A stretch of 64,000 bases of DNA from Kaistia dalseonensis (GCF_030814715.1 NZ_JAUSVO010000007.1:1-64000), one strand, 5' to 3'. Shown: positions 8,174-18,247, counted from the stretch's first letter. Program-made: numbers and translations. The notes: a model not told the origin generated them from the sequence alone.

Positions 8174-9861
8174 GCCTTCCGGTCTACGCCGCCGATCCCC
8201 CCATGGACAATGCGATCAGCCCGGATGAAATCCGCGCGGCCGTCGCCACGATTAAGCGATGCCCCGTCTTTTCCGCATCGCGGCAGCTGAACGCCTTTCT
8301 GACCTATGTGGTCGACAAGGTGCTGGCCGGCGAGGCTGACCGCATCAAGGCCTATTCGATCGCGACCGAGGCGCTCGGCCGGCCGGAGAGCTTCGATCCG
8401 GCGATGGATCCGATCGTGCGGGTCGAGGCGGGCCGGCTGCGCCGGGCGCTCGCCGCCTATTATGAGGGCGAAGGGGCGACCGCGCCGCTCCGCATCGACA
8501 TCCCGCGCGGGACCTATGTTCCCCGCTTCGAGCGTTCGGCCGCGCCGATGCCGGCCGTCGAGATAGCGCAGGAACCGGGCGAGCGGGGGCTCGGTCGGCT
8601 GTGGCTGATGCTTCTCCTCGCCATCATGGTACTGGCGCTGGCGGCCCTGGCGTACTGGTGGTTCTCGCCCGCCCCGAGGATGTCATCAGGGCTGGAAAAT
8701 CTGATGACGCCGATCGCGGCCAACCGCCCGACGGCCCCGCGCATCTATGTCGACACCTTCACTATCGCCAATGATCTGGCGATAGAGGGCCTCTCTGGCG
8801 ATCGCTTTCGCGCGCGCGTGGCGACCGCCATGGCGCGCTTCGACGAGGTTACGGTCGTCACCCGGCCTGAAGGCGACGCCGACTATGTCGTCCGGGGCTC
8901 GGTGGAGGAGGGCTCGAACGGCATTGTCGCTTCCGCGCTGCTGGTCCACCGTGCGAGCGGCCGGGTCGTCTGGTCGGGCCGTTTCACGGCCCCGCGCGAT
9001 CCCGCCCATCCCGCCGGACCGATCGATCGGCTGATGCGCGACATCGTCGTCGAGATCGTGCAGCCTTACGGCGTCGTGATGGCGGATCGGCTCGCCCGGA
9101 CTGACAGCGCCGATGATGGTTTCGCCTGCGTGATCAAGGCATTCGACTATTGGCGGAATTTCGATGCGGCGCATCATGCCGCCGCGCGTAGCTGCCTCGA
9201 GGCCCTGACGCGTCGCTATCCCAATTATGCGCTGCCCTTCGCGCAACTCGCGTTCTTCTATGTCGACGAGGAGCGCTTCGGCTTCAATCCACGGACGGGC
9301 ACACCGGCGCTGGAGCGCGCATTACAGGCTGCGACGACCGCCGTCCAGCTCGCGCCGACCAGCGCCCGCGCGCATGAAGCCCTCCAGAATGCCTATTTCG
9401 CCGCCGGTCGCTTCGACCGCGCCCTCGAGGCGGGCGCCAAGGCCGTCTCCCTCAATCCGCTCGATACGGACATCATTGCCGACTATGGCCGCGTGCTGAT
9501 CGTCGAGGGGCATTATGAGCGCGGCATGGCGCAGATCAACCAATCGGCCGAGGCCAATGCTGCCTATCCCGGCTGGTACGATCTCTATCGCGGGCTGGCC
9601 GCATTCCAGGCCGGCGACACGGCGGGCATGCGGACCTATCTGGCGCGGACGAATCTCTCGGCCAATCCGTTGACGCCTGTTCTGCGGCTGATCGCGGCGG
9701 ATCGCAGCGGTGATGCGGCCAAGGCGGCGGCGATCCGCGCCGAGATGCGGGTGCAGTTCCCGGCTCTCGTCGCCGATCCGACGGCCGAGCTGTCGCGCCT
9801 GGTGCCCAATCCCGATCTGGTCCGTCGTCTCGTCACCGCGGCTGACGCAGCCGGTCTATGA
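8170..9861 (+). CDS. Single-pass membrane TPR protein with conserved N-terminal module (paralogue 2)
   Basis: This 563-residue protein starts inside the stop codon of the previous gene (ATGA), so the two are translationally coupled. It has the same plan: N-terminal module with DPIVRVEAGRLRRALAAYY at 80-98 and RGTYVPRF at 113-120, one membrane helix at ~144-165, a TolB-like stretch, then TPR-like repeats (ALEAGAKAVSLNPLDTDIIADYG and others). The module is well conserved between the two while the C-terminal halves have diverged, which points to an old duplication with specialised sensing parts. An internal ATG at 8203 (MDNAISPDE) is another possible start. A terminator follows directly. Confidence 0.75.
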   Translation: MSLPVYAADPPMDNAISPDEIRAAVATIKRCPVFSASRQLNAFLTYVVDKVLAGEADRIKAYSIATEALGRPESFDPAMDPIVRVEAGRLRRALAAYYEGEGATAPLRIDIPRGTYVPRFERSAAPMPAVEIAQEPGERGLGRLWLMLLLAIMVLALAALAYWWFSPAPRMSSGLENLMTPIAANRPTAPRIYVDTFTIANDLAIEGLSGDRFRARVATAMARFDEVTVVTRPEGDADYVVRGSVEEGSNGIVASALLVHRASGRVVWSGRFTAPRDPAHPAGPIDRLMRDIVVEIVQPYGVVMADRLARTDSADDGFACVIKAFDYWRNFDAAHHAAARSCLEALTRRYPNYALPFAQLAFFYVDEERFGFNPRTGTPALERALQAATTAVQLAPTSARAHEALQNAYFAAGRFDRALEAGAKAVSLNPLDTDIIADYGRVLIVEGHYERGMAQINQSAEANAAYPGWYDLYRGLAAFQAGDTAGMRTYLARTNLSANPLTPVLRLIAADRSGDAAKAAAIRAEMRVQFPALVADPTAELSRLVPNPDLVRRLVTAADAAGL

Positions 9862-9889
9862 CCGTCCGGGAATGAGCGGACGGGCTTTT
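9862..9889 (+). terminator. Intrinsic terminator after the TPR gene pair
   Basis: Immediately after the TGA of the second TPR gene, CCGTCCG (9862-9868) pairs with CGGACGG (9877-9883), followed by GCTTTTC. It separates the TPR pair from the sigma-54 regulator downstream. Confidence 0.75.
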
Positions 9890-9979
9890 CGTGCCGATCG
9901 GAACCCTTTGTTTACCCTGTACGGAGAATGATCGATCCATCGCGGGAAGAGTACCGCGACGGGAGAGGGGTCTTCCTGA

Positions 9980-11386
9980 ATGGGGTTCGCCGAGGGTTCG
10001 CAAGAGCCCGTTCATATTCTGATCGTCGATGCCGATCCGGTGCAGCGCCGGATGGTTGCGGCGCATCTGGCATCGCGGCCCGGGCCGCTGATGCAGTCCC
10101 ACGCTGTCGCGACGCGGGCCGAGGCGCTCGAATGCCTGTCCGGCGAGGCGGGGCAGTCCATCGTTGTCGCCGACATGGAAACGCTGGGCGGCGCCGAGGC
10201 GCTTTCCGCTCTTGCGGGCGGTTCCGCCTCGGTCATCGTCACTAGCGCGCGGGGGTCGGTTCATGCGGCCGTGGCCGCGATCCGTGCCGGCGCGGTCGAT
10301 TTCCTGCCCAAGCCCTATGGTCCGGCGACGCTGATCGAGCGGATCGAGGCGGCGATCGCCGGATGGGGTAGGGCGGAGCGCAGCACACCGGCCCGCACGC
10401 CTGCCGCGCCATCCAATCGCGACGGCTTTTCCGGCTTCATCGGCCGCTCGGCGGCGATGCGCGCCGTCTATGACCAGATCGAGCGGATCGCGCCCTCGCG
10501 GGCGCCGGTCTTCGTCACGGGCGAAAGCGGCACCGGCAAGGAGCTTTGCGCGGAGGCGATCCATGCGCGCTCCGGCCGCGAGGGGAAGCCGTTCGTCGCG
10601 ATCAATTGCAGCGCGATCCCGCGCGACCTGATGGAAAGCGAGATATTCGGCCATGTCCGTGGCGCGTTCACGGGCGCGACCGAGACGCGGGCGGGCGCGG
10701 CGGAGATGGCCGATGGCGGCACGCTGTTCCTCGATGAGATCGGCGAGATGGATCTCGCCCTGCAGGCCAAGCTGCTCCGCTTCGTCCAGAGCGGCACGGT
10801 CCAGCGCGTCGGCGATGCAACCGTGCGCCGCGTCGATGTCCGCATCGTCAGCGCCACCAACCGCGATCCCTTCGCCGAGATCGCCGCCGGTCGTTTCCGC
10901 GAGGACCTGTTCTATCGCCTGCATGTGCTGCCGATCCATCTGCCGCCGCTGCGCGATCGCGGCAGCGACATCATGGATCTCGCCACCAGCTTCCTGCAGC
11001 GCTACGCCGCCGAGGAGGCGCGGGGCTTCGAGGGCTTCACGATCGAGGCCGCCGACCTGCTGATGCGCCACGACTGGCCCGGCAACGTCCGCGAGCTGCA
11101 GAACGCGATCCGCCGCATGGTGGTGCTGCATCAGGGCCGCGAAGTGACGGCCCCCATGCTGCCGCCGACCATACGCGGCGAGACGCCGAGCCGTCCTGGC
11201 CAGCCCGCCAAGGCGGGGCGTGGAGCCGATCCGATCGCGCCCTTCTGGGAGCAGGAGCGCTCGATCATCGAGAGCGCGGTCGGCGCCTATAGCGGCAACA
11301 TTGCGCGCGCCGCGGCCGCGCTCGAAATCAGCCCCTCGACGATCTATCGCAAGCGCCAGGCTTGGCTTGAGAGAAGAACGGCTTAA
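9980..11386 (+). CDS. Sigma-54-dependent response regulator (NtrC/DctD type)
   Basis: This 468-residue protein has a receiver domain (~10-125) with acidic residues D17 and D19, phospho-acceptor candidate D65 and Lys111, an AAA+ domain (~150-390) with Walker A GESGTGKE (181-188), the sigma-54 contact loop GAFTGA (228-233) and Walker B LFLDE, and a Fis-type helix-turn-helix (~438-458, ending STIYRKRQAW). It should activate transcription at -24/-12 promoters when phosphorylated. No histidine kinase gene is adjacent, so it is an orphan here and its signal is unknown. It follows the TPR membrane proteins after a terminator and a gap of about 90 bases, so it probably has its own promoter. Confidence 0.92.
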   Translation: MGFAEGSQEPVHILIVDADPVQRRMVAAHLASRPGPLMQSHAVATRAEALECLSGEAGQSIVVADMETLGGAEALSALAGGSASVIVTSARGSVHAAVAAIRAGAVDFLPKPYGPATLIERIEAAIAGWGRAERSTPARTPAAPSNRDGFSGFIGRSAAMRAVYDQIERIAPSRAPVFVTGESGTGKELCAEAIHARSGREGKPFVAINCSAIPRDLMESEIFGHVRGAFTGATETRAGAAEMADGGTLFLDEIGEMDLALQAKLLRFVQSGTVQRVGDATVRRVDVRIVSATNRDPFAEIAAGRFREDLFYRLHVLPIHLPPLRDRGSDIMDLATSFLQRYAAEEARGFEGFTIEAADLLMRHDWPGNVRELQNAIRRMVVLHQGREVTAPMLPPTIRGETPSRPGQPAKAGRGADPIAPFWEQERSIIESAVGAYSGNIARAAAALEISPSTIYRKRQAWLERRTA

Positions 11387-11508
11387 CCGCATTTCCCGTC
11401 AGGGCCGACTGAGCCACCGAAACGCTTGCGTGCAGCGCGGTAGAACGGCATGTTCGGCCGGGAAGGGTTGAGACGGGCGCGCTTGCGCGCCAAACGAGGG
11501 GTATCGTC

Positions 11509-12099
11509 ATGAAGGAACGGGGGTCCCGGGTTTCCGGGATCGCATTGGCCTGCGCGATGGCGCTTGCCACATTCGGCGTCGCGACGGGGGCGTCGGCCGG
11601 TGAAGCCGCCGACAAGGCGGCCGAGGCGGAGAAGCTGCTTGCGGCTGGCAAGGTCGACGAAGCGGTCGCCGCCTTCGACGAGTCCATCGAGGCATTCTGG
11701 AAGACGGCGCCGCTCGGCTTCCGCAAGGCGGTCTTCGTCGACAAGGTCAACGGCTTTGGCGACTATGTCGCTCACGAGGGCACGACCTTCGCGCCGAAGA
11801 GCGAATTGAAGATCTATGCCGAGCCGGTCGGCTTCGGCTCGACGGTTACGGCCACCGGCCACCGGATTGCCTTCAAGACCGAGATCGAGATCCGCAACCA
11901 GAGCGGCCAGATCCTCGCGCGTTCGCCCAACCCGGCGCCGCTGGAGAAGACCGGCTTGAGCCGCAGCCGTGAATTCCAGATTACGGTCGGTTTCCAGCTC
12001 CCCGATCTGAAACCCGGCGTCTATGTGCTGGTGCTCAAGGTTACGGATGAGGCCACCGGCAAGTCGGCCCCGATCGAGCTGCCATTGACCATCTCCTGA
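11509..12099 (+). CDS. Exported protein of unknown function
   Basis: The 196-residue product starts with a typical Sec signal peptide (hydrophobic core ~10-25, cleavage likely after ASA near residue 30). After it come a short TPR-like helix pair (AEKLLAAGKVDEAVAAFDES) and a beta-rich domain with PGVYVLVLKVTD near the end, resembling an immunoglobulin-like or C2-like sandwich. I recognise no enzyme motif and no named family. It is likely periplasmic. It lies 90 bases before the phospholipid gene set on the same strand and could be co-transcribed with it. Confidence 0.65.
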   Translation: MKERGSRVSGIALACAMALATFGVATGASAGEAADKAAEAEKLLAAGKVDEAVAAFDESIEAFWKTAPLGFRKAVFVDKVNGFGDYVAHEGTTFAPKSELKIYAEPVGFGSTVTATGHRIAFKTEIEIRNQSGQILARSPNPAPLEKTGLSRSREFQITVGFQLPDLKPGVYVLVLKVTDEATGKSAPIELPLTIS

Positions 12100-12191
12100 T
12101 GTGACGGGCCTCATAGCCTGGACGGGCTGGCCGTGATGTTGACATGCGGACCGGCCGGGCGTCGCCCGGCCCCGCTCGCGTGGTTGACCCA

Positions 12192-12803
12192 ATGGCATCC
12201 GTCTACGACCTGAAGCCACGCTTTCAAGCCCTTCTGCGACCGCTCGTCCGCACGCTCGCGGCGTCCGGCGTCACGGCCAATCAGGTCACGATCGCCGCGG
12301 CGCTCCTTTCTGTCGCCGGCGGTGGCGCGCTCGTCCTGCTGGCGGGCCATCGCGCCAGCTTGCTGATCCTGCCGCTGGTGCTCTTCCTGCGCATGGCGCT
12401 CAACGCCATCGACGGCATGCTGGCGCGCGAACACGGCCAGAAGAGCCGGCTCGGCGCGATGCTGAACGAAACCGGCGACGTCGTCTCCGATGCCGCGCTT
12501 TATCTCGCCCTCGTGCCGGCCCTGGCTCCCTTCGGCGCGCATGGATTGCCGATCGTCCTCTTCGTCGTGCTGGCGGTGCTCACCGAATTTGTCGGCGTCG
12601 TCGGCCAGACGATCACGGGCGAACGGCGCTATGATGGGCCGATGGGCAAGTCCGACCGTGCTGCATCCATCGGGACACTCGCTTTCGCCGCGGCGCTCGG
12701 CATGCCGGGCGGCTGGTGGATCGATGCGGTCATGAGCGGTCTCGCCGCACTCGCGGTGTTGACCTCGGTCAATCGCGCCCGCTCGGCCCTCAGGAGCGTG
12801 TGA
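12192..12803 (+). CDS. CDP-alcohol phosphatidyltransferase family protein (variant motif)
   Basis: This roughly 203-residue membrane protein belongs to the family that joins CDP-diacylglycerol to an alcohol. The family motif D-x2-DG-x2-AR-x8-G-x3-D-x3-D is seen at residues 71-96, but the first and third Asp are Asn (N71 and N92), while D74, G75, A78, R79, G88 and D96 are kept. Another Asp follows at D100. The start at 12192 avoids a non-family N-terminal extension. Its stop overlaps the start of the CdsA homologue (TGATG), and a PlsC homologue follows; the pairing resembles E. coli ynbA-ynbB. The alcohol substrate is unknown, and whether the two Asn allow catalysis cannot be told from sequence alone. 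Confidence 0.82.
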   Translation: MASVYDLKPRFQALLRPLVRTLAASGVTANQVTIAAALLSVAGGGALVLLAGHRASLLILPLVLFLRMALNAIDGMLAREHGQKSRLGAMLNETGDVVSDAALYLALVPALAPFGAHGLPIVLFVVLAVLTEFVGVVGQTITGERRYDGPMGKSDRAASIGTLAFAAALGMPGGWWIDAVMSGLAALAVLTSVNRARSALRSV

Positions 12804-13777
12804 TGTCCGATATCGCCTTCCGCTTCATGATGTTCGGCCTGCCGCTGGAGCTGGTGGCGACGCTCGCCATCGTCATGCTCGGTCTCGTGGTCGCGACGCT
12901 GTTCGCCTGGTTTCGCCCGGTGCCGGCCGATGATGCCAAGGCGATCGAGAAATCAGCCGAACTCAAGGCACGAATCGGCAGCTGGTGGGTGATGGTGCTC
13001 GTCCTCGTCGCGGCCTTCCTGCTCGGCCGCACGGCGATGGTCGTGCTCTTCGCCTTTGTGAGCTTCGTCGCGCTCAAGGAATATCTGACGATGATCCCGA
13101 CCCGGAAGGCGGACCGGGTGGTGCTCCTCGTCGCCTATCTCGCGGTGCCGATCCAGTATCGCTGGGTCGGGATCGGCTGGTACGGCATGTTCGTCATCTT
13201 CGTGCCGGTCTACATGTTCCTGATCCTGCCGGCAGCCATGGTGCTGCGCGGCGAGACGACCGGCTTCCTGAAGGCGGCGGGCACGCTGCATTGGGGGCTG
13301 ATGATTACCGTCTTCGCCGTCAGCCACGCGGCCTTCCTCATCGCCGTGCCGCCGCCCCAGGCGCCGGCCGGAACGGGGGAGGGGCTGCTGCTGTTCCTGC
13401 TGATCGCGACCGAATTCAACGATGTCGCGCAGTTCATCGCCGGCAGGACATTCGGCCGCCGCAAGATCACGCCCAAGGTGTCGCCCAACAAGACGGTGGA
13501 AGGCTTCGTCGGCGGGCTGCTCGCCACGACGTTGCTGTCGACGCTGCTCGCACCCACCATCACGCCGATCATGCCGCTCCATGCCGCGCTGGTCGGGGCA
13601 CTGATCGCCACCGCCGGCTTCTTCGGAGACATCGTCATGTCGGCGGTGAAGCGCGACCTCGGCATCAAGGACACCGGCACCATGCTGCCGGGCCATGGCG
13701 GGATCCTCGATCGCATCGACAGCCTCGTCTTCACCGCGCCGCTGTTCTTCCATGCGGTCCGCTATCTCTATTTCTGA
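12803..13777 (+). CDS. Phosphatidate cytidylyltransferase (CdsA family, YnbB-like)
   Basis: CdsA makes CDP-diacylglycerol from phosphatidic acid and CTP in the inner membrane. The 324-residue protein has about eight membrane helices and the full CdsA signature near the C-terminus: SAVKRDLGIKD followed by HGGILDRID. AGGAG precedes the ATG, which overlaps the previous stop. Because it sits between a CDP-alcohol transferase and an acyltransferase rather than next to uppS/dxr, it is probably a second, specialised CdsA (like YnbB) and not the housekeeping copy; that is inference from context. Confidence 0.88.
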   Translation: MSDIAFRFMMFGLPLELVATLAIVMLGLVVATLFAWFRPVPADDAKAIEKSAELKARIGSWWVMVLVLVAAFLLGRTAMVVLFAFVSFVALKEYLTMIPTRKADRVVLLVAYLAVPIQYRWVGIGWYGMFVIFVPVYMFLILPAAMVLRGETTGFLKAAGTLHWGLMITVFAVSHAAFLIAVPPPQAPAGTGEGLLLFLLIATEFNDVAQFIAGRTFGRRKITPKVSPNKTVEGFVGGLLATTLLSTLLAPTITPIMPLHAALVGALIATAGFFGDIVMSAVKRDLGIKDTGTMLPGHGGILDRIDSLVFTAPLFFHAVRYLYF

Positions 13778-13780
13778 GCC

Positions 13781-14455
13781 GTGACCGTGCGCCTGACGCT
13801 CCATTCCGCACGCCTTCGCGCCCGTGCCGTGCTGCGGGTGGCCTTCTTCGGGCTGCTCGTGCGCCCCTTCCTCCTGGTTGCGATCGGGCTATCCGTGCGC
13901 CATCGCGAGCGGCTGCCGAAGGACGGGCCGGTCATTCTGGCCGCCAACCACAACAGCCATCTCGATACGCTCGCGCTGATGTCGCTCTTCCCGCTGCGCC
14001 AGCTCTCGCGCATCCATGCGGTCGCGGCGGCGGACTATTTCCTGCGCAATCGCTGGCTGAAATGGCTGGCGGTCGACCTGATCGGCATCCTGCCGATCGA
14101 GCGCGGCGCGGCCAAGGGTGGCGCGGACCCGCTCGCGCCGGCGCTGGCGGCGCTCGATCGCGGCGAGATCCTGATCTTCTTTCCAGAAGGGTCGCGCGGC
14201 GAGCCGGAAATGCGCCAGTCGTTCAAGCGCGGCATCGGCCATATTGCGCGCCGGCGGCCCGAGGTGCCCGTTATCCCCGTTTTCCTCAAGGGCTTCGGTC
14301 GCGTGCTGCCGAAGGGCGACCATCTTCCCGTCCCATTCTTCTGCGACGTCGTCATCGGGTCGGCGATGACCGGCACGGGCGAACGTTTCGTGGCGCGCCT
14401 CGAGGAGGCGATTGATGATCTTGCCCGGGAAACGCCGAGCGCGGAATGGGTCTAG
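13781..14455 (+). CDS. 1-acyl-sn-glycerol-3-phosphate acyltransferase (PlsC family)
   Basis: The 224-residue protein has the acyltransferase motif NHNSHLD (the HX4D box), the substrate-binding FPEGSRGE, and an IPVFLKG-like block IV. It begins with GTG at 13781, three bases after the cdsA stop, and has an N-terminal hydrophobic segment for membrane attachment. In the family it adds the second acyl chain to lysophosphatidic acid, giving the phosphatidic acid used by the CdsA homologue next door. The three genes would thus supply consecutive steps of one phospholipid branch. Confidence 0.88.
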   Translation: MTVRLTLHSARLRARAVLRVAFFGLLVRPFLLVAIGLSVRHRERLPKDGPVILAANHNSHLDTLALMSLFPLRQLSRIHAVAAADYFLRNRWLKWLAVDLIGILPIERGAAKGGADPLAPALAALDRGEILIFFPEGSRGEPEMRQSFKRGIGHIARRRPEVPVIPVFLKGFGRVLPKGDHLPVPFFCDVVIGSAMTGTGERFVARLEEAIDDLARETPSAEWV

Positions 14456-14535
14456 CTGCCCTCGCGGCGGCCTGGGGCCGGGCCATGCGGGAGCCCGGCG
14501 GGGTAAAAAACGGCCGGTGAGGCGCAGCCGCTCTC

Positions 14536-14565
14536 CTTGACAATATCGAGCCCCAGACCTAGATG
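14536..14565 (+). promoter_or_regulatory. groESL promoter
   Basis: CTTGACA (TTGACA at 14537-14542) is followed 17 bases later by TAGATG (14560-14565). The pattern CTTGAC-N17-CCTAGAT also fits the alphaproteobacterial RpoH heat-shock consensus (CTTGAC, then CYTATNT), so one site may serve both sigma factors. It lies just upstream of the CIRCE operator. Confidence 0.65.
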
Positions 14566-14576
14566 CAGGTCGCCTG

Positions 14577-14603
14577 TTAGCACTCGGTTGGAATGAGTGC
14601 TAA
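14577..14603 (+). promoter_or_regulatory. CIRCE operator (HrcA binding site)
   Basis: TTAGCACTC (14577-14585), nine bases, GAGTGCTAA (14595-14603): a perfect match to the CIRCE consensus. HrcA should repress groESL here and release after heat shock. HrcA itself is not in this window. Confidence 0.97.
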
Positions 14604-14662
14604 CGATCGAACTAATCGGGCGCACCCCCATGCGGGAGCCCCCTCGCGAGGAGAGAACAAAC

Positions 14663-14977
14663 ATGGCATTCCGTCCTCTGCATGACCGCGTCGTCGTCCG
14701 TCGCGTTGCATCGGAAGAGAAGACTGCTGGCGGCATCATCATCCCCGACACCGCCAAGGAAAAGCCGCAGGAAGGCGAAGTCGTCGCCGTTGGTCCGGGC
14801 GCTCGTGACGAAGCCGGCAAGCTCGTCGCGCTCGACGTCAAGGCTGGCGATCGTATCCTGTTCGGCAAGTGGTCGGGCACGGAAGTCAAGATCGATGGCG
14901 AAGAACTCCTCATCATGAAGGAGTCGGACATCCTCGGCATCATCGACGGCAAGGCTGCCGGCAAGAAGGCCGCGTAA
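14663..14977 (+). CDS. groES: Co-chaperonin GroES
   Basis: The 104-residue protein forms the heptameric lid of the GroEL folding chamber. The sequence is typical throughout: [12 protein letters not shown] at the start, the mobile loop [19 protein letters not shown] that contacts GroEL, and the closing ESDILGI segment. It ends in an Ala/Lys tail slightly longer than usual. GAGGAGAG precedes the ATG at 14663. It is the first gene of the heat-shock operon, under CIRCE control. Confidence 0.98.
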   Translation: MAFRPLHDRVVVRRVASEEKTAGGIIIPDTAKEKPQEGEVVAVGPGARDEAGKLVALDVKAGDRILFGKWSGTEVKIDGEELLIMKESDILGIIDGKAAGKKAA

Positions 14978-15005
14978 GGAATTCTCCTTCACGCGGTTTT
15001 TTATT
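14970..15005 (+). terminator. Intrinsic-terminator-like hairpin between groES and groEL
   Basis: CCGCGTAAGGA (14970-14980, including the groES stop) pairs with TCCTT-c-ACGCGG (14985-14996), leaving a four-base loop and one bulge, and is followed by TTTTTTATT. This has every mark of a rho-independent terminator, yet it stands before groEL in the same operon, so it should act as a partial terminator or as an RNA-stability element. Confidence 0.75.
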
Positions 15006-15021
15006 GCCCGCAACACCCTGA

Positions 15022-16677
<1,656 letters not shown>

Positions 16678-16705
16678 GAAGTCCCTGTCACTCGACTAGT
16701 TCAGG

Positions 16706-16738
16706 AAGGGCGCGGCGCAAGCCGCGCCCTTTTTGTTT
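16706..16738 (+). terminator. Intrinsic terminator of groESL
   Basis: GGGCGCGGC (16708-16716), loop GCAA, GCCGCGCCC (16721-16729), then TTTTTGTTT. A perfect nine-pair stem with a stable tetraloop and U-tract. Confidence 0.95.
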
Positions 16739-16740
16739 GT

Positions 16741-17207
16741 ACGCGGCCATGCGCAGCGGCGCAGCAGCCCACGCACCGCACCGTCCACACCAGCCTCAAC
16801 AGCCCTGCCGGAGCGGCCGTCGATCCTTCGCCTGTGCGTGGCGCTGAAGCGCCCCCCGGCGCCATCCGCGAAGGCATCGCGGCCTGTTACCGGCCCTCCG
16901 AGCTCCCCCTGACTGCCTCCCGGCTGGTATGAGCCACGCGCCATCGCCAGCTGTCGGCGAATGCACCATCTCGGGCGAAAAGCCAGATGTAGCAATCGCT
17001 TAGGCGCTTGATACCTTTGTATGACGCCTCGAACCGTGTGTAGGATTCAGCCGGAGCCGTCCGCCGCCTACCTTGTCCATGCGAGTTCACCGCACCGGAG
17101 ACAAGGGCCATGAGGACGATGACATCTGCGCAGCGCGTCTGCGCTTCCCACCAGTCGGATCGACACGAAGCGATCCGTGGATCGTGGATCAAGTGAGGGG
17201 GATGCAG
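16741..17207. other. Intergenic region, ~465 bases
   Basis: Nothing here reads as a gene on either strand; the open frames are short and arginine-rich in the way of GC-rich shadow frames. It should contain the promoter of the hydrolase downstream. I see no clear repeat or operator. Confidence 0.4.
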
Positions 17208-18203
17208 ATGATCACGTCCCCACCCGCTCCACGCTTCCGCCCCACCAGGCGGGACGTTTTTGCCGGAACAGCCGTTCTCGCTGCGTCGACCATGCTTCCC
17301 GGCGGTGGCGCATTCGCCCAGACCGCCACATCCAGCCACACTTCCAAAGGAGAGACTCTCATGAGCAGCGGCTTCATCAAGACCAAGGACGGCACGGAAA
17401 TCTTCTTCAAGGATTGGGGTCCGAAGGACGCCCAGCCGATCCATTTCCATCATGGCTGGCCGCTTTCGGCCGATGATTGGGACGCCCAGATGCTGTTCTT
17501 CCTGGCGAATGGCTATCGCGTCGTCGCCCATGACCGCCGTGGCCACGGCCGCTCGTCGCAGGTCGACAGTGGCAACACGATCGAGCAGTACGCCGCCGAC
17601 GCCTCGGCCGTGGTCGAGCATCTCGACCTCAAGAATGCCGTCCATATCGGGCACTCGACGGGTGGCGGCGAGGTCGCTCGCTACGTGGCGCGCTTTGGCC
17701 AGCCGCAGGGCCGCGTCGCCAAGGCGGTGCTCGTCTCGGCCATTCCGCCCTTGATGCTGAAGACCGCCAGCAATCCCGATGGCACGCCCATCGCGGTGTT
17801 CGACGGCTTCCGGTCCGCGCTGGCTGCCAATCGCGCCCAGTTCTATCTCGACGTCGCCTCGGGCCCGTTCTACGGCTTCAACCGGCCGGGCGCGAAGGTC
17901 TCGCAGGGCATCATCCAGAATTGGTGGCGCCAGGGCATGATGGGCGGCGCGATCGCCCAGTATGAAGGCATCAAGGCCTTCTCCGAGACCGACCAGACGG
18001 ACGACCTCAAGGCGATCACCGTGCCGACCCTGGTTCTTCAGGGCGACGACGATCAGGTCGTCCCGTACAAGGATGCGGCCGTGCTGCAGGCGAAGCTGGT
18101 CAAGAACAGCACGCTCAAGATCTATCCGGGCTTCCCGCACGGCATGCTGACCACCCATGCCGACGTGATCAACCCCGATCTGCTGGCCTTCGTGAAGGGC
18201 TGA
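17208..18203 (+). CDS. Alpha/beta hydrolase, non-haem haloperoxidase/arylesterase type, Tat-exported
   Basis: The 331-residue form begins with a twin-arginine signal (PTRRDVF at 12-18, hydrophobic run, AFAQ near the cleavage site). The mature enzyme has [13 protein letters not shown], the nucleophile elbow GHSTGG, acid Asp in QGDDDQVVP and catalytic His in FPHGM, the layout of cofactor-free chloroperoxidases and arylesterases. AGGGGG lies 6 bases before the ATG at 17208 (another ATG at 17202 is too close to it). Inside the gene, AAAGGAGAG precedes ATG 17361 (residue 52), the normal first residue of cytoplasmic homologues, so a shorter 280-residue form is possible. The true substrate is not known. 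Confidence 0.85.
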   Translation: MITSPPAPRFRPTRRDVFAGTAVLAASTMLPGGGAFAQTATSSHTSKGETLMSSGFIKTKDGTEIFFKDWGPKDAQPIHFHHGWPLSADDWDAQMLFFLANGYRVVAHDRRGHGRSSQVDSGNTIEQYAADASAVVEHLDLKNAVHIGHSTGGGEVARYVARFGQPQGRVAKAVLVSAIPPLMLKTASNPDGTPIAVFDGFRSALAANRAQFYLDVASGPFYGFNRPGAKVSQGIIQNWWRQGMMGGAIAQYEGIKAFSETDQTDDLKAITVPTLVLQGDDDQVVPYKDAAVLQAKLVKNSTLKIYPGFPHGMLTTHADVINPDLLAFVKG

Positions 18204-18212
18204 GCGAAGCCG

Positions 18213-18247
18213 GAAAAAATCGGGAGGGCGGATCGATCCGCCCTCCC
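18213..18247 (-). terminator. Strong palindromic terminator, probably bidirectional
   Basis: A perfect inverted repeat, 13 bases per arm (18222-18234 and 18235-18247). Read on the minus strand it is followed by GATTTTTTC; on the plus strand it lies 18 bases after the hydrolase stop. It can end transcripts from the hydrolase and from the VOC gene that points toward it. Confidence 0.75.
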
